From assembly GCF_024171495.1 (NCBI RefSeq), contig NZ_JALJZW010000002.1, positions 310,001 through 374,000 on the forward strand: DNA of 64,000 nucleotides, in the 5' to 3' direction. Under the pieces are notes generated by a model that saw nothing but the letters and a program-made list of their open reading frames with translations, was not told the DNA's origin and ran no database searches. Shown here piece by piece: positions 1-14,727 of this stretch. Position 1 is the first letter of the stretch, and each line of letters starts with the position of its first letter. The DNA comes from Deinococcus sp. HSC-46F16. GTDB lineage: Bacteria; Deinococcota; Deinococci; Deinococcales; Deinococcaceae. Position numbers and translations under genes: made by a program.

Positions 1-1
1 G

Positions 2-157
2 CTGTTTATCGTCGGCGTGGTGGTGACTCTACCCATCGCCGGGCTGATCAGCGGGGCGGTGGGACTGCTGGGGCTGGTGGAGGGCATCCTCTATCTCACG
101 AAGTCGGACGAGGACTTTTACCGGGAGTACGTGGTGGGCAAGAAACCCTGGCTGTGA
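2..157 (+). CDS. TM2-domain membrane protein, C-terminal fragment
   Basis: The window opens inside this gene; 51 codons remain before TGA at 155-157. The visible part has one hydrophobic segment (LPIAGLISGAVGLLGLVEG), then an acidic/aromatic tail ending in GKKPWL. TM2 proteins end in this way, with a second membrane helix followed by a short tail finishing in K/R-W. TM2 proteins are small two-helix membrane proteins of unknown function. The N-terminal helix lies outside the window, so the family call rests on half the domain. Confidence 0.6.
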   Translation: MFIVGVVVTLPIAGLISGAVGLLGLVEGILYLTKSDEDFYREYVVGKKPWL

Positions 158-176
158 GGTCGAGTGGACCATGAAG

Positions 177-204
177 GGCCGTCCCGCAGCGGGGGCGGCC
201 TTTT
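177..204 (+). terminator. Intrinsic terminator after the TM2 gene
   Basis: GGCCGTCCC (177-185) pairs with GGGGCGGCC (192-200), with one G-U pair, and TTTT follows at 201-204. It lies 20 bases after the TM2 stop and before the next promoter. Confidence 0.7.
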
Positions 205-219
205 CGCGCCCCGGAACGC

Positions 220-225
220 TAGGGT
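220..225 (+). promoter_or_regulatory. -10 box of the double-NUDIX gene
   Basis: TAGGGT lies 7 bases before the ATG at 233. The spacing implies a leaderless transcript. Confidence 0.5.
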
Positions 226-232
226 GCAGCCC

Positions 233-1216
233 ATGTCTTCTCTGCCCAGCCTCCGCGCCGTCTGGGGCCGCGCCCCTCTGTTTTCCGTCGGCGTGAGCGT
301 GCTGATTCAGGACGAGGGGAGCCGCGTGCTGCTCCAGCACCGGGGCGACGACGGCCTGTGGGGCACGCCGGGCGGCGGCCTGGACCCCGGTGAAGGTTTT
401 CTGGAGGCTGCCCGCCGCGAGCTGTGGGAGGAAACGGGGCTGGAATGCCCGAACCTCGCCCTGATGGGACTGGAGGAGGGGCTGGTGGGTGGCCCGCAGT
501 TCTACCACCGCTACCCCAATGGCGACGAGGTGTACATGGTCGGCATGCGGACGCACGGCATCCTGCCTGCGGCGGCCCTGGCGCACGCCGCGCCGGATGA
601 CGGCGGCGAGACGCTGGACCTGCGCTGGTTCACGCTGGATGACCTGCCGCCGCTGAGTTCCAACGCCAATGTCGCCAGCATGAACGTGCTGCGAGTGCGA
701 GCGGGGCTGCCCGCTCTGTCACTGCTCCGCTTCCCGGAGCCCCCGCCCCATGACGACCATCTGGCGAGGCTCCGGGCCGCCGCCGGTCCCCGCCCCCTCT
801 TCGCTCCCGGCGCGAGCGTGCTGGCGGAGGACGATCAGGGGCGCCTCCTCCTCCTCCGGCATGCCCGCACCGGGCAGTGGGTCCTCCCCGGCGGCAAGCT
901 GCACCCCGGCGAGAGCTTCGGGGCCTGTGCCCAGCGGGAACTGCACGAGGAAACGGGGCTGCGGGCCGAACGGCTGACGCCCGCCGCGCTCCTGCAAGGG
1001 CCGGAGTTCCGCTACGAGGACGCCTCCGGCCCCTGGGACAGCGTGGGCGTGCTGTACCGGGCACAGGGCGTCACGGGGAAACTCACCCTGCCGGAAGGCG
1101 AGATCACGGGGGCACGGTGGTGGGCGGCTGGCGAGGTGGACGGGGCCGACCTGCTGGGCCTCTACACCCGGCGGGCGGTGGAGACGTGGCGGGGCCGCGC
1201 TAGCCTCAGGCCATGA
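233..1216 (+). CDS. Protein with two NUDIX hydrolase domains
   Basis: 327 residues with two complete NUDIX boxes in tandem. The first lies near residues 45-67 (GGLDPGEGF ... RELWEETGL) and the second near 220-242 (GKLHPGESF ... RELHEETGL). Both keep the G-x5-E-x7-REL-x-EE-x-G-L pattern, so both active sites should bind Mg2+ and hydrolyse a nucleoside diphosphate linked to another group. The substrate cannot be read from the sequence. Deinococcus genomes are known for many NUDIX proteins. I chose ATG 233 over an upstream in-frame ATG at 164 because the latter lies before the terminator stem and the -10 box fits 233. The stop overlaps the next start (ATGA), so the two genes are probably co-translated. 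Confidence 0.85.
   Translation: MSSLPSLRAVWGRAPLFSVGVSVLIQDEGSRVLLQHRGDDGLWGTPGGGLDPGEGFLEAARRELWEETGLECPNLALMGLEEGLVGGPQFYHRYPNGDEVYMVGMRTHGILPAAALAHAAPDDGGETLDLRWFTLDDLPPLSSNANVASMNVLRVRAGLPALSLLRFPEPPPHDDHLARLRAAAGPRPLFAPGASVLAEDDQGRLLLLRHARTGQWVLPGGKLHPGESFGACAQRELHEETGLRAERLTPAALLQGPEFRYEDASGPWDSVGVLYRAQGVTGKLTLPEGEITGARWWAAGEVDGADLLGLYTRRAVETWRGRASLRP
1201..1206 (+). promoter_or_regulatory. -10 box before the oxidoreductase gene
   Basis: TAGCCT lies 6 bases before ATG 1213, inside the end of the NUDIX gene. It could give a separate leaderless transcript for the oxidoreductase. Confidence 0.4.
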
Positions 1217-2427
1217 CCGCCGTCACCGACCCCCTGACCCTGCCCTGCGGCGTGACGGTCAAAAACCGCCTGCTCAAGGGCGCCATGAGCGAGGCGCTGG
1301 GCAACCGCGACCACGCGCCCCGGCCCGAACTGCCCGCGCTGTATGCCCGCTGGGCGCGGGGCGGCACCGGCCTCCTGCTCACCGGCAACGTGATGGTGGA
1401 CGCCCGCGCCCTGGGGGAACCCGGCAACGTGGTGCTGGAGGACGAGCGGCACCTCGCCGACTTCCACCGCTGGGCCGTGCAGGGCTCGCGGGACGGAGCC
1501 GCGCTGTGGATGCAGCTCAACCACCCTGGCAAGCAGGCCCCACGCGGCCTGAACGCGGGCGGCACAGTGGCGCCGAGCGCCCTCCCCTTTGGGGGCGGAC
1601 TGGCCCGCGCCTTTGCCACGCCGCGTGAGCTGACGGTCCCCGAGATTCATGACCTGACGGCCCGTTTTGCCCGCTCCGCGCGGCTGGCGCAGCGGGCGGG
1701 ATTTGGCGGCGTGCAACTTCACGCGGCGCACGGCTACCTGTTCTCGCAGTTCCTCTCACCCCGGCACAACGTCCGCACCGACGAGTACGGCGGGAGCCTG
1801 GACGACCGCATGCGCTTCCTGCTGGAGACCTACGGCGCGGTGCGGGCGGCGGTGGGGCCGCGCTTTCCGGTCGGCGTGAAACTCAATTCCTCCGACTTCG
1901 TGCGGGGCGGCTTCTCGGAGGAGGAGAGTCTGGCGGTGGTGCGGGCGCTCGGCGAGCGGGACTGCGACCTGATCGAGCTGTCGGGCGGCACCTACGAGAA
2001 GCCGATGATGATGCTGGGCCGGGGCGAGCGCGGCGGCTTCTTCGCCGACTTCTCGCGCCGGGCGCGGGCGGTGGCGGGCGTGCCGGTCTGCGTGACCGGG
2101 GGCTTCCGCGACGCCGCCACCATCCGGCAGGCGCTGGAGGACGGGGCCGCCGACATGGTGGGCCTGGGCCGCCCGCTGGTGCTCGACCCTACCTTCAGCG
2201 CACGGGTACTGCGCGGCGAGGATGCGAGCAGCGGAGTCCGGCCTCTGAAGACGGGCATTCGCCCGCTGGACCACAGCGGCTATATGGAAATCGCATGGTA
2301 CGAGGACGCGATGCGGCGGCTGGCCCGTGGGGAGGACGTGAACGCCGAGGAAGCCCCGCTGCTCGCCCTGGCCCGCATGACGGCGGAGATGGGGGCGGGC
2401 GCGGTGTTCCGGCGGCGGCGAGCATAA
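1213..2427 (+). CDS. NADH:flavin oxidoreductase, Old Yellow Enzyme family
   Basis: 404 residues forming one FMN-dependent TIM barrel. The family signature is clear: QLNHPGKQ, then GVQLHAAHGYLFSQFLSP (the His pair that binds the carbonyl oxygen of the substrate) and RTDEYGGSLDDRMRF, with a C-terminal phosphate-binding stretch VTGGFRD ... ADMVGLGRP. Such enzymes reduce activated C=C bonds or act as NADH oxidases using NAD(P)H. The length is that of single-domain members; the iron-sulfur extension of 2,4-dienoyl-CoA reductase is absent. It overlaps the NUDIX gene by four bases. The physiological substrate is unknown. Confidence 0.88.
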   Translation: MTAVTDPLTLPCGVTVKNRLLKGAMSEALGNRDHAPRPELPALYARWARGGTGLLLTGNVMVDARALGEPGNVVLEDERHLADFHRWAVQGSRDGAALWMQLNHPGKQAPRGLNAGGTVAPSALPFGGGLARAFATPRELTVPEIHDLTARFARSARLAQRAGFGGVQLHAAHGYLFSQFLSPRHNVRTDEYGGSLDDRMRFLLETYGAVRAAVGPRFPVGVKLNSSDFVRGGFSEEESLAVVRALGERDCDLIELSGGTYEKPMMMLGRGERGGFFADFSRRARAVAGVPVCVTGGFRDAATIRQALEDGAADMVGLGRPLVLDPTFSARVLRGEDASSGVRPLKTGIRPLDHSGYMEIAWYEDAMRRLARGEDVNAEEAPLLALARMTAEMGAGAVFRRRRA

Positions 2428-2474
2428 AGAGGAAGGGCTGGAGCCTCTCGCCCCAGCCCCCTCCTGCCCCCGCT

Positions 2475-4934
<2,460 letters not shown>

Positions 4935-4977
4935 GGGGGACCTCGGGGGGGAGGGAGGGCTGGACGCTTCGGCGGGG

Positions 4978-5015
4978 TCACCCCCTCCCCGGCCCTCCCC
5001 CCTGAAGGGGGAGGG
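4978..5015 (+). repeat. Left inverted repeat flanking the DUF559 gene
   Basis: This 38-base GC-rich sequence begins TCACCCCCTCCCC and ends CTGAAGGGGGAGGG. Its right half is itself a palindrome. It matches the reverse complement of 5409-5445 except for two extra C residues, so the DUF559 gene is bracketed by an inverted repeat. Confidence 0.75.
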
Positions 5016-5034
5016 AGAAAAGATGTGGGGGCGT

Positions 5035-5040
5035 TAGGTT
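5035..5040 (+). promoter_or_regulatory. -10 box of the DUF559 gene
   Basis: TAGGTT lies 5 bases before the GTG at 5046, the spacing of a leaderless start. Confidence 0.4.
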
Positions 5041-5045
5041 GAGGT

Positions 5046-5408
5046 GTGGGTTACAGGGGAGAAAGGACGAGTCCGTCCACCGAAGTCGCGCGGTCGCTGC
5101 GGCGGCGCATGACGCCCGAGGAGACGCTGCTGTGGCGGCATCTGCGTGGCAGGGGTCTGGGCGTCAGCTTTCGGCGGCAGGAACCGATGGGGCGATATGT
5201 GGCCGACTTTGTGTGCTACGAGCGCACGCTGGTGATCGAACTCGACGGCAGCCAGCACCTGAACAGCGCGGCGGATCGGGAGCGGGACACGGATATGGCG
5301 GCACACGGATTCCAAACGTTGCGCTTCTGGAACAACGAGGTCAGAACGAATCTGACGGGCGTGCTGGAACGAATCCAGCAAACCCTGGAAGCAAGGAGAG
5401 ATCAGTAG
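5046..5408 (+). CDS. DUF559 endonuclease-like protein (Vsr-fold family)
   Basis: 120 residues. The DUF559 signature is complete: MTPEETLLWRHLRGR, FRRQEPMGRYVADFVCYERTLVIELDGSQH, then a C-terminal GFQTLRFWNNEV. The family is related to very-short-patch-repair nucleases. The D of VADF and the E of IELDG sit where PD-(D/E)XK-type enzymes place metal ligands. I chose GTG 5046 because TAGGTT lies just before it. The gene is inserted against the strand of the pheS/pheT region and lies between near-identical inverted repeats at 4978-5015 and 5409-5445. Nuclease activity and mobility are both untested inferences. Confidence 0.8.
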   Translation: MGYRGERTSPSTEVARSLRRRMTPEETLLWRHLRGRGLGVSFRRQEPMGRYVADFVCYERTLVIELDGSQHLNSAADRERDTDMAAHGFQTLRFWNNEVRTNLTGVLERIQQTLEARRDQ

Positions 5409-5445
5409 CCCCTCCCCCTTCAGGGGGGAGGCCGGGAGGGGGTGA
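5409..5445 (-). repeat. Right inverted repeat flanking the DUF559 gene
   Basis: The sequence starts on the base after the DUF559 stop codon. Read on the minus strand it begins TCACCCCCTCCCGG and ends CTGAAGGGGGAGGGG. It matches 4978-5015 with two single-base length differences. Confidence 0.75.
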
Positions 5446-5470
5446 ACAGGCCTGGCCGCCCTTCCAACAT

Positions 5471-6978
<1,508 letters not shown>

Positions 6979-7038
6979 TCAGACGAACGCGGCCCCGCGA
7001 GCGGTAAACGGCGAAGGTGTACCGGCGCGGGGCGTCAT
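6979..7038 (-). CDS. Putative 19-residue leader peptide of pheS
   Basis: An ATG at 7038 lies 6 bases after TACCCT (7050-7045), as in leaderless genes. It opens the reading frame MTPRAGTPSPFTARGAAFV. Two of the 19 codons are Phe (TTT and TTC), both in the second half, and the frame stops about 40 bases before a terminator hairpin. This matches the layout of Phe-responsive attenuation seen in enterobacterial pheST, but the Phe content is much lower than in the E. coli peptide. It is suggestive only. Confidence 0.35.
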   Translation of the reverse strand: MTPRAGTPSPFTARGAAFV

Positions 7039-7044
7039 GGGGTC

Positions 7045-7050
7045 AGGGTA
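7045..7050 (-). promoter_or_regulatory. -10 box of the pheS leader
   Basis: TACCCT on the minus strand, 6 bases before the leader-peptide ATG at 7038. It is the only TANNNT box of the right strand and position before pheS. Confidence 0.45.
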
Positions 7051-7114
7051 GCGGGCGGGGGGTAGGGGGTCAAGGCGGCGGCCCGCCTCCCGGCCCCATC
7101 ACACCTCGCGCGGC

Positions 7115-8458
7115 ATGGTGGGCGCCGTGACTTCCCGGCTTTCCCTGGCGGCCCTCCTCAGCCTCTCGCTCGGCCTCTTTGCCTGCGGCTCCGTGCCGAA
7201 CGCGTCCGCCCCGGCGGCGGCCCTGATGCCGCAAGCAGCGGCGGGCGAGCCCGTCCTCAACGAGCTGTACTACGACGCCCCCGGTACTGACGCGGGCACC
7301 TTCATCGAGCTGAAGGGTCCGGCAGGCAAGAGCCTGAGCGGCTACACGCTGACGGCTTTTGATACGGCGGGCACCGCGTACCGCACCCTGACGCTGTCGG
7401 GGACCATCCCCGCGAGCGGCTACTTCGTGGTGGCGCAGGACACCACCGTGCCGAACCGCTCGGCCGTGAACGTGGGCGCGGACCTGAACAACGGCAGCGG
7501 CAGCCTGCGCCTGCTGAGGTCGGGAACCGTGATCGACGCGGTGGCCTACGGCACGCCGACCTCGGGCCAGGGCGAGGGCAGCCCCGCACCCACGACCGGA
7601 GCGGGCAGCGCTCTGGCGCGGGTGCCCGACGGCTCGGACACGAACGCCAACAGCGTGGACTTCCGGGTGCAGGTCGCCACGCCCGGCACCGGGAACGGCG
7701 GGGGCAGCGGCGGCGGGACGACCGGCAAGAAGGTGCTGTTCGACCTGACAAAGGCGGAGGACGCCGGAAACGCCGACTGGCGCATCGACGGGGCCTACAG
7801 CGACTACGCGGCGGCGCTGCGGGGTCTGGGGTATGCGGTGAGCAGCGTGACGGGTACGGCGATCACCTCGACCACGCTCTCGGGCGCGTCCGTGCTGGTC
7901 ATTCCCGAACCGCAGGCCCCCTTCAGCGACGCGGAGCGGGCGGCCATCCAGACCTTCGTGCAGAACGGGGGCGGCGTCTTCCTGATCACCGACCACCGGG
8001 TCAGCGACCGCAACAACAACGGCTGGGACAGCCCGGAAGTGTTCAACGGGTGGGACGGCAGCACGCCGAGCAGCGTGAGCGCCGCGTACCAGACCAGCCT
8101 GGACAGCGACGGCCTGTTCGGGCTGGGGGCCTCCTTCAATTCCAGCTTCAGTGACCCGGTGTACACCGCGACCCCGCTGACCACCCACCCCATCCTGAAC
8201 GGCGTGGGCAGCGCAGGCGTGTACGTGGGCACCAGCGTGGACGTGCTGCGGGGCACCGCGCTGATGGGCACGGGCGGCAAGACCTACCTCGCGGTGAACA
8301 CGGTGGGCGCGGGCCGGGTGGCGATGTGGGGCGACAGCAGCACCTTCGGGGACAACACCTATTCGGACGGCAGCACGGGCAGCTACAACAACTGGCCCAA
8401 TCTGAGCAACGCGACGCTGGGGAAGAACGTGGTGCGGTGGCTGGCGGGTGACCTCTAG
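7115..8458 (+). CDS. Lamin-tail-domain lipoprotein with a GATase-like C-terminal domain
   Basis: 447 residues. The N-terminus is a lipoprotein signal (SLAALLSLSLGLFAC, lipid Cys at residue 24). Residues about 45-180 form a lamin-tail domain (PVLNELYYDAPGTDAGTFIEL ... SGYTLTAFDTAG ... GYFVVAQD), usually an extracellular binding module. After a Gly-rich linker (GNGGGSGGG), residues about 207-447 resemble a class I glutamine amidotransferase-like fold with FVQNGGGVFLITDH and a C-terminal GRVAMWGDSSTFGDN. I see no clear catalytic Cys. It is probably anchored at the cell surface and its function is unknown. GTG 7127 is an equally plausible start, four codons shorter. Confidence 0.75.
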   Translation: MVGAVTSRLSLAALLSLSLGLFACGSVPNASAPAAALMPQAAAGEPVLNELYYDAPGTDAGTFIELKGPAGKSLSGYTLTAFDTAGTAYRTLTLSGTIPASGYFVVAQDTTVPNRSAVNVGADLNNGSGSLRLLRSGTVIDAVAYGTPTSGQGEGSPAPTTGAGSALARVPDGSDTNANSVDFRVQVATPGTGNGGGSGGGTTGKKVLFDLTKAEDAGNADWRIDGAYSDYAAALRGLGYAVSSVTGTAITSTTLSGASVLVIPEPQAPFSDAERAAIQTFVQNGGGVFLITDHRVSDRNNNGWDSPEVFNGWDGSTPSSVSAAYQTSLDSDGLFGLGASFNSSFSDPVYTATPLTTHPILNGVGSAGVYVGTSVDVLRGTALMGTGGKTYLAVNTVGAGRVAMWGDSSTFGDNTYSDGSTGSYNNWPNLSNATLGKNVVRWLAGDL

Positions 8459-8470
8459 GCTCCCGCTCCG

Positions 8471-8491
8471 TGTCTGTGCAGGGCAGACACC
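8471..8491 (+). other. Perfect hairpin between the lipoprotein gene and glyA
   Basis: GTGTCTG pairs with CAGACAC around a 7-base loop. No T-run follows, so it is at best a weak terminator or an mRNA end stabiliser. Confidence 0.35.
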
Positions 8492-8518
8492 ATCCGCGCT
8501 CCTCAAGGGAGGGGGTGT

Positions 8519-8524
8519 TACCGT
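8519..8524 (+). promoter_or_regulatory. -10 box of glyA
   Basis: TACCGT lies 6 bases before ATG 8531. Confidence 0.5.
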
Positions 8525-8530
8525 ACCCGC

Positions 8531-9784
<1,254 letters not shown>

Positions 9785-9803
9785 GCATCCCGCCCCCTGC
9801 CCT

Positions 9804-9826
9804 GGCCCCCGGCACGTCCGGGGGTC
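9804..9826. terminator. Bidirectional terminator between glyA and the phosphoesterase gene
   Basis: GGCCCCCGG pairs with CCGGGGGTC around CACGT. It sits between convergent genes with no clear T-run on either side. Confidence 0.5.
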
Positions 9827-9830
9827 GGCC

Positions 9831-10721
9831 CTATTCGGGCCGCAGCGTGAGCAGCGTCACTTCCGGCGGGCAGAGGTTGCGCAGCGGCACCCCGCTGACC
9901 CCCAACCCCCGGCTCACGTAGCCCGGCGTGCCGTGGGCACCCTGCACCCAGCCCATCGCGTAGCGCTGGCCGTACTTGCTGGGCACGACCGGAGCGCCCA
10001 CGACCGGCAGCCGAATCTGCCCGCCGTGGGTGTGGCCCGACAGGACCAGCCCGACGCGCTGGGGCAGATCGGGCAGCAGGTCGGGGTTGTGGCTCAGGAG
10101 CACGCTGGCCTGCCCCTCCCCTGCTCCGGCGAGCGCCGCCCTCACGTCCGGCTCGCCGCGCCACAGGTCGTCCACGCCGCCCACCCACAGGTCGTCCCGC
10201 ACCGAGCGGCCCGCGTTGCGCAGCACAGTGATGCCTGCCGCCGCAAAGGCCGCCGCCACCTGCTCGCGGCGCTCGGCCCAGCCTGGGATGCCCTGGCCCA
10301 GCACGCCCCGGTCGTAGGCCCCGAAGGAGCCGTAGTCGTGGTTGCCCCATACCGCGTAGACCCCCAGCGGCGCCCGCAGCCGCGCGAGTTCGGTCAGGAG
10401 GGGCGCGGGGTCCACGTCCGAGCGCACGTCCAGAAAATCGCCGCCCAGCAGCACGAGGTCGGGCTGGGCCGCGTTCGCCGTGTCCACCCAGGCGCGAATC
10501 TGCCGCTCGAAGATGTAGAGGCCGTAGTGCAGGTCGGTCAGAAAGGCCACCCGCAGCGGTGAGCGCAACCCCGGTAACACCCCTTCCTCGCGCACGGTGC
10601 CGAAGTCGTAGGCCTGGGCCACGCCCACGCCCCCCAGGGTGCCCAGCGCCAGCGTGCCGCCCAGCAGTCCGCGCAGGAAACGGCGGCGGCCAGGGTCGGT
10701 GGACGAGGCGGGGACCTTCAT
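9831..10721 (-). CDS. Tat-exported calcineurin-like metallophosphoesterase
   Basis: 296 residues. The N-terminus has a twin-arginine signal (PGRRRFLRGLLGGTLALGTLG), so the folded enzyme is probably exported. The metallophosphoesterase ligands are all visible: FLTDLHYG, LLGGDFLD, GNHDYG, LSHNP and SGHTHGGQ. The arrangement resembles YaeI-type phosphodiesterases and UDP-2,3-diacylglucosamine hydrolase relatives. An upstream in-frame ATG exists, but TACCCT (10734-10729) lies 7 bases before ATG 10721 and fixes the start. The substrate is unknown. Confidence 0.85.
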   Translation of the reverse strand: MKVPASSTDPGRRRFLRGLLGGTLALGTLGGVGVAQAYDFGTVREEGVLPGLRSPLRVAFLTDLHYGLYIFERQIRAWVDTANAAQPDLVLLGGDFLDVRSDVDPAPLLTELARLRAPLGVYAVWGNHDYGSFGAYDRGVLGQGIPGWAERREQVAAAFAAAGITVLRNAGRSVRDDLWVGGVDDLWRGEPDVRAALAGAGEGQASVLLSHNPDLLPDLPQRVGLVLSGHTHGGQIRLPVVGAPVVPSKYGQRYAMGWVQGAHGTPGYVSRGLGVSGVPLRNLCPPEVTLLTLRPE

Positions 10722-10728
10722 GGGGTTC

Positions 10729-10734
10729 AGGGTA
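10729..10734 (-). promoter_or_regulatory. -10 box of the phosphoesterase gene
   Basis: TACCCT on the minus strand, 7 bases before ATG 10721. Confidence 0.5.
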
Positions 10735-10780
10735 CCGGCGGGGGGTGAGAGGGGCACCCGTCAAAAGATGGAGGGGGCGC

Positions 10781-10786
10781 TACACT
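10781..10786 (+). promoter_or_regulatory. -10 box of the DUF3006-like gene
   Basis: TACACT lies 6 bases before ATG 10793 and probably drives the three-gene set to 12672. Confidence 0.55.
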
Positions 10787-10792
10787 CGCCCC

Positions 10793-11068
10793 ATGACCCC
10801 CTCCTCCTCCCCTGACGCCTGGGCCGACCTGCTGGTGGTGGACGTGCTCGACGAGGACGCGGGCCTCGCCGAGGTGGAAGACAGCCGGGGCCGCACCTAC
10901 GCCCTCCCCGCCGAGTGGCTCCCCGGCGTGGCCGACGGCGCGGCGTACCGGGTGGGCGGGGAGGCCGGGCACCTCACTTTTATCCCCGACCCCACCGGCG
11001 CCCGCGAGCTGCGCGAACGCTCCAAGCAAACGCTGCTCGACTTCGCGGATGAGCCGGGAGACGGCTGA
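10793..11068 (+). CDS. Small DUF3006-like protein
   Basis: 91 residues. A short beta-rich N-terminal half (LVVDVLDEDAGLAEVEDSRGRTYALPAEWLPGVADGAAYRV) is followed by a charged C-terminal helix (ARELRERSKQTLLDFADE). This matches DUF3006 proteins, which have an OB-like beta domain and an R-rich helix, but the match is by eye. It sits 1 base before the next gene and is likely co-transcribed with it. Function unknown. Confidence 0.6.
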   Translation: MTPSSSPDAWADLLVVDVLDEDAGLAEVEDSRGRTYALPAEWLPGVADGAAYRVGGEAGHLTFIPDPTGARELRERSKQTLLDFADEPGDG

Positions 11069-11069
11069 G

Positions 11070-11903
<834 letters not shown>

Positions 11904-11940
11904 ACCGACACCTGCGTTTGTCCACTCCCTGGGGGACCTG

Positions 11941-12643
<703 letters not shown>

Positions 12644-12672
<29 letters not shown>

Positions 12673-13285
12673 ACCGGGCCTCGGCCTGGGCCAGAGCCTC
12701 CGGCGTGTCCACGTCGAGGAGTTGACCAGCGGAAACGTCCACATCCACGGCCCCCGCCGCATGTGCCCGCAGCACCGAGCGGGGGCCGTGGTCGGCGTCC
12801 GGCAGGGCGAGCACCTCCGGCCAGAGGTCGGCCCGGAGGAGGTGGGGCGGGGCGTGGACGGCCTCCTCCCCATAGCGGGCCAGCACGAGGGGCGCCCCCG
12901 TCTCCCGGAACGCCGAGACGAGTGCCCGGTGCGTGTCTGCCGTCACCAGCGGCATATCCGCCAACGCGAAGGCCGCCGCACTCACCCCCTCCGGGAGCGC
13001 CCCCAGCGCGACCCGGAAGGAGGAGAGCAGTCCCCGTTCCGGCTGCGGATTCTCGACCACCATGAAGGGCCACTCCGAGAGTGCCGCCCGCACCCCCTCC
13101 CCCACCTCGCCGGGGGGCACGGCCGCGAGCAGGCCGCCGTACCCTCCCGCCGCGAGCGACGCGGCCGCGTACGCGATCAAGGGGCGCCCACCCAGCAGCA
13201 CCAGCGGCTTGGGCCGACCCATCCGGCGGCCCCGTCCAGCGGCGAGGAGGATGCCCCAAACAGGACGGGGGGAAGTGGGGGGCAT
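12644..13285 (-). CDS. MocA/MobA-like nucleotidyltransferase
   Basis: 213 residues with the NTP-transferase signature at the N-terminus (GILLAAGRGRRMGRPKPLVLLGGRPLI), followed by ALADMPLVTADTH for metal and nucleotide binding. The protein resembles MocA, which adds CMP to molybdopterin to make the cytosine dinucleotide cofactor used by xanthine dehydrogenase and CO dehydrogenase. The neighbouring coxG-coxD-coxE genes support that reading. TACACT lies 6 bases before ATG 13285. Another sugar or nucleotide substrate cannot be excluded. Confidence 0.75.
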
Positions 13286-13291
13286 GGGGGG

Positions 13292-13297
13292 AGTGTA
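13292..13297 (-). promoter_or_regulatory. -10 box of the MocA-like gene
   Basis: TACACT on the minus strand, 6 bases before ATG 13285. Confidence 0.5.
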
Positions 13298-13399
13298 GGA
13301 GAAAACCTCTGACCTGCACTCACGCTCCCCACCCTGGGGCACAATGGGGGGACCCACAACCCGCCCCCTTCCCGAGGTGATGTCCCCCGAGGTGACCCC

Positions 13400-13860
13400 A
13401 TGAAACTGAGCTACAGCGGCCAGGAACACGTGCAAGCGCCCCCGGCGGCGGTCTGGGCTTTTGTTCAGGACCCCGAACGGGTGGCCCGCTGCCTGCCCGA
13501 CGTGCAGGAAGTCGTGGTCCACGACCAGACCCATATGGACGCGACTGTGCAGGTCGGCGTGGGCATGGTGCGCGGCAAGTTCAAGTTCAAGATCGAGGTC
13601 TTGCCTGATGAGGCCGCCAACCGGGTGAACGTGAAGGTGCAAGGCGGCGGCCTGGGCAGCATGGTGGACCTGACGGCGGGAGCGAACATCGTGGACAACG
13701 GGAACGGGACGACCACGCTGGACTGGACCGGCGACGCGACCATGCGCGGCCCGGTGGCGACCGTGGGGGGGCGGGTGCTGGACGCGCAGGCGCAGAAGTT
13801 GATCGAGAAGACCTTCCAGAACATGAGCGCCCAGGTCGGCGCTAACGCCGGAACCCTGGC

Positions 13861-13864
<4 letters not shown>
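13400..13864 (+). CDS. coxG: CoxG-like SRPBCC protein
   Basis: 154 residues of the SRPBCC (START-like) fold, carbon-monoxide-dehydrogenase subunit G type: VQAPPAAVWAFVQDPERVARCLPDVQEV at the start and VATVGGRVLDAQAQKLIEKTF at the end. In cox and xdh clusters this protein helps assembly or membrane recruitment of molybdenum hydroxylases. GAGGTGA lies just before ATG 13400. Its stop overlaps the start of the AAA gene (GTGA), forming a tight three-gene operon. No CODH or xanthine dehydrogenase subunit genes are present in the window. Confidence 0.82.

Positions 13865-14723
<859 letters not shown>

Positions 14724-14727
<4 letters not shown>

Noticed and set aside
5046..5408. DUF559 gene as part of a complete restriction system
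   Set aside because: No methyltransferase gene is adjacent; the nearest, at 35.7-38.8 kb, is unrelated in position and self-contained.
8459..8530. Glycine or tetrahydrofolate riboswitch before glyA
   Set aside because: The gap is only 72 bases, holds one simple hairpin, and the -10 box lies 6 bases before the ATG, leaving no leader for a riboswitch.
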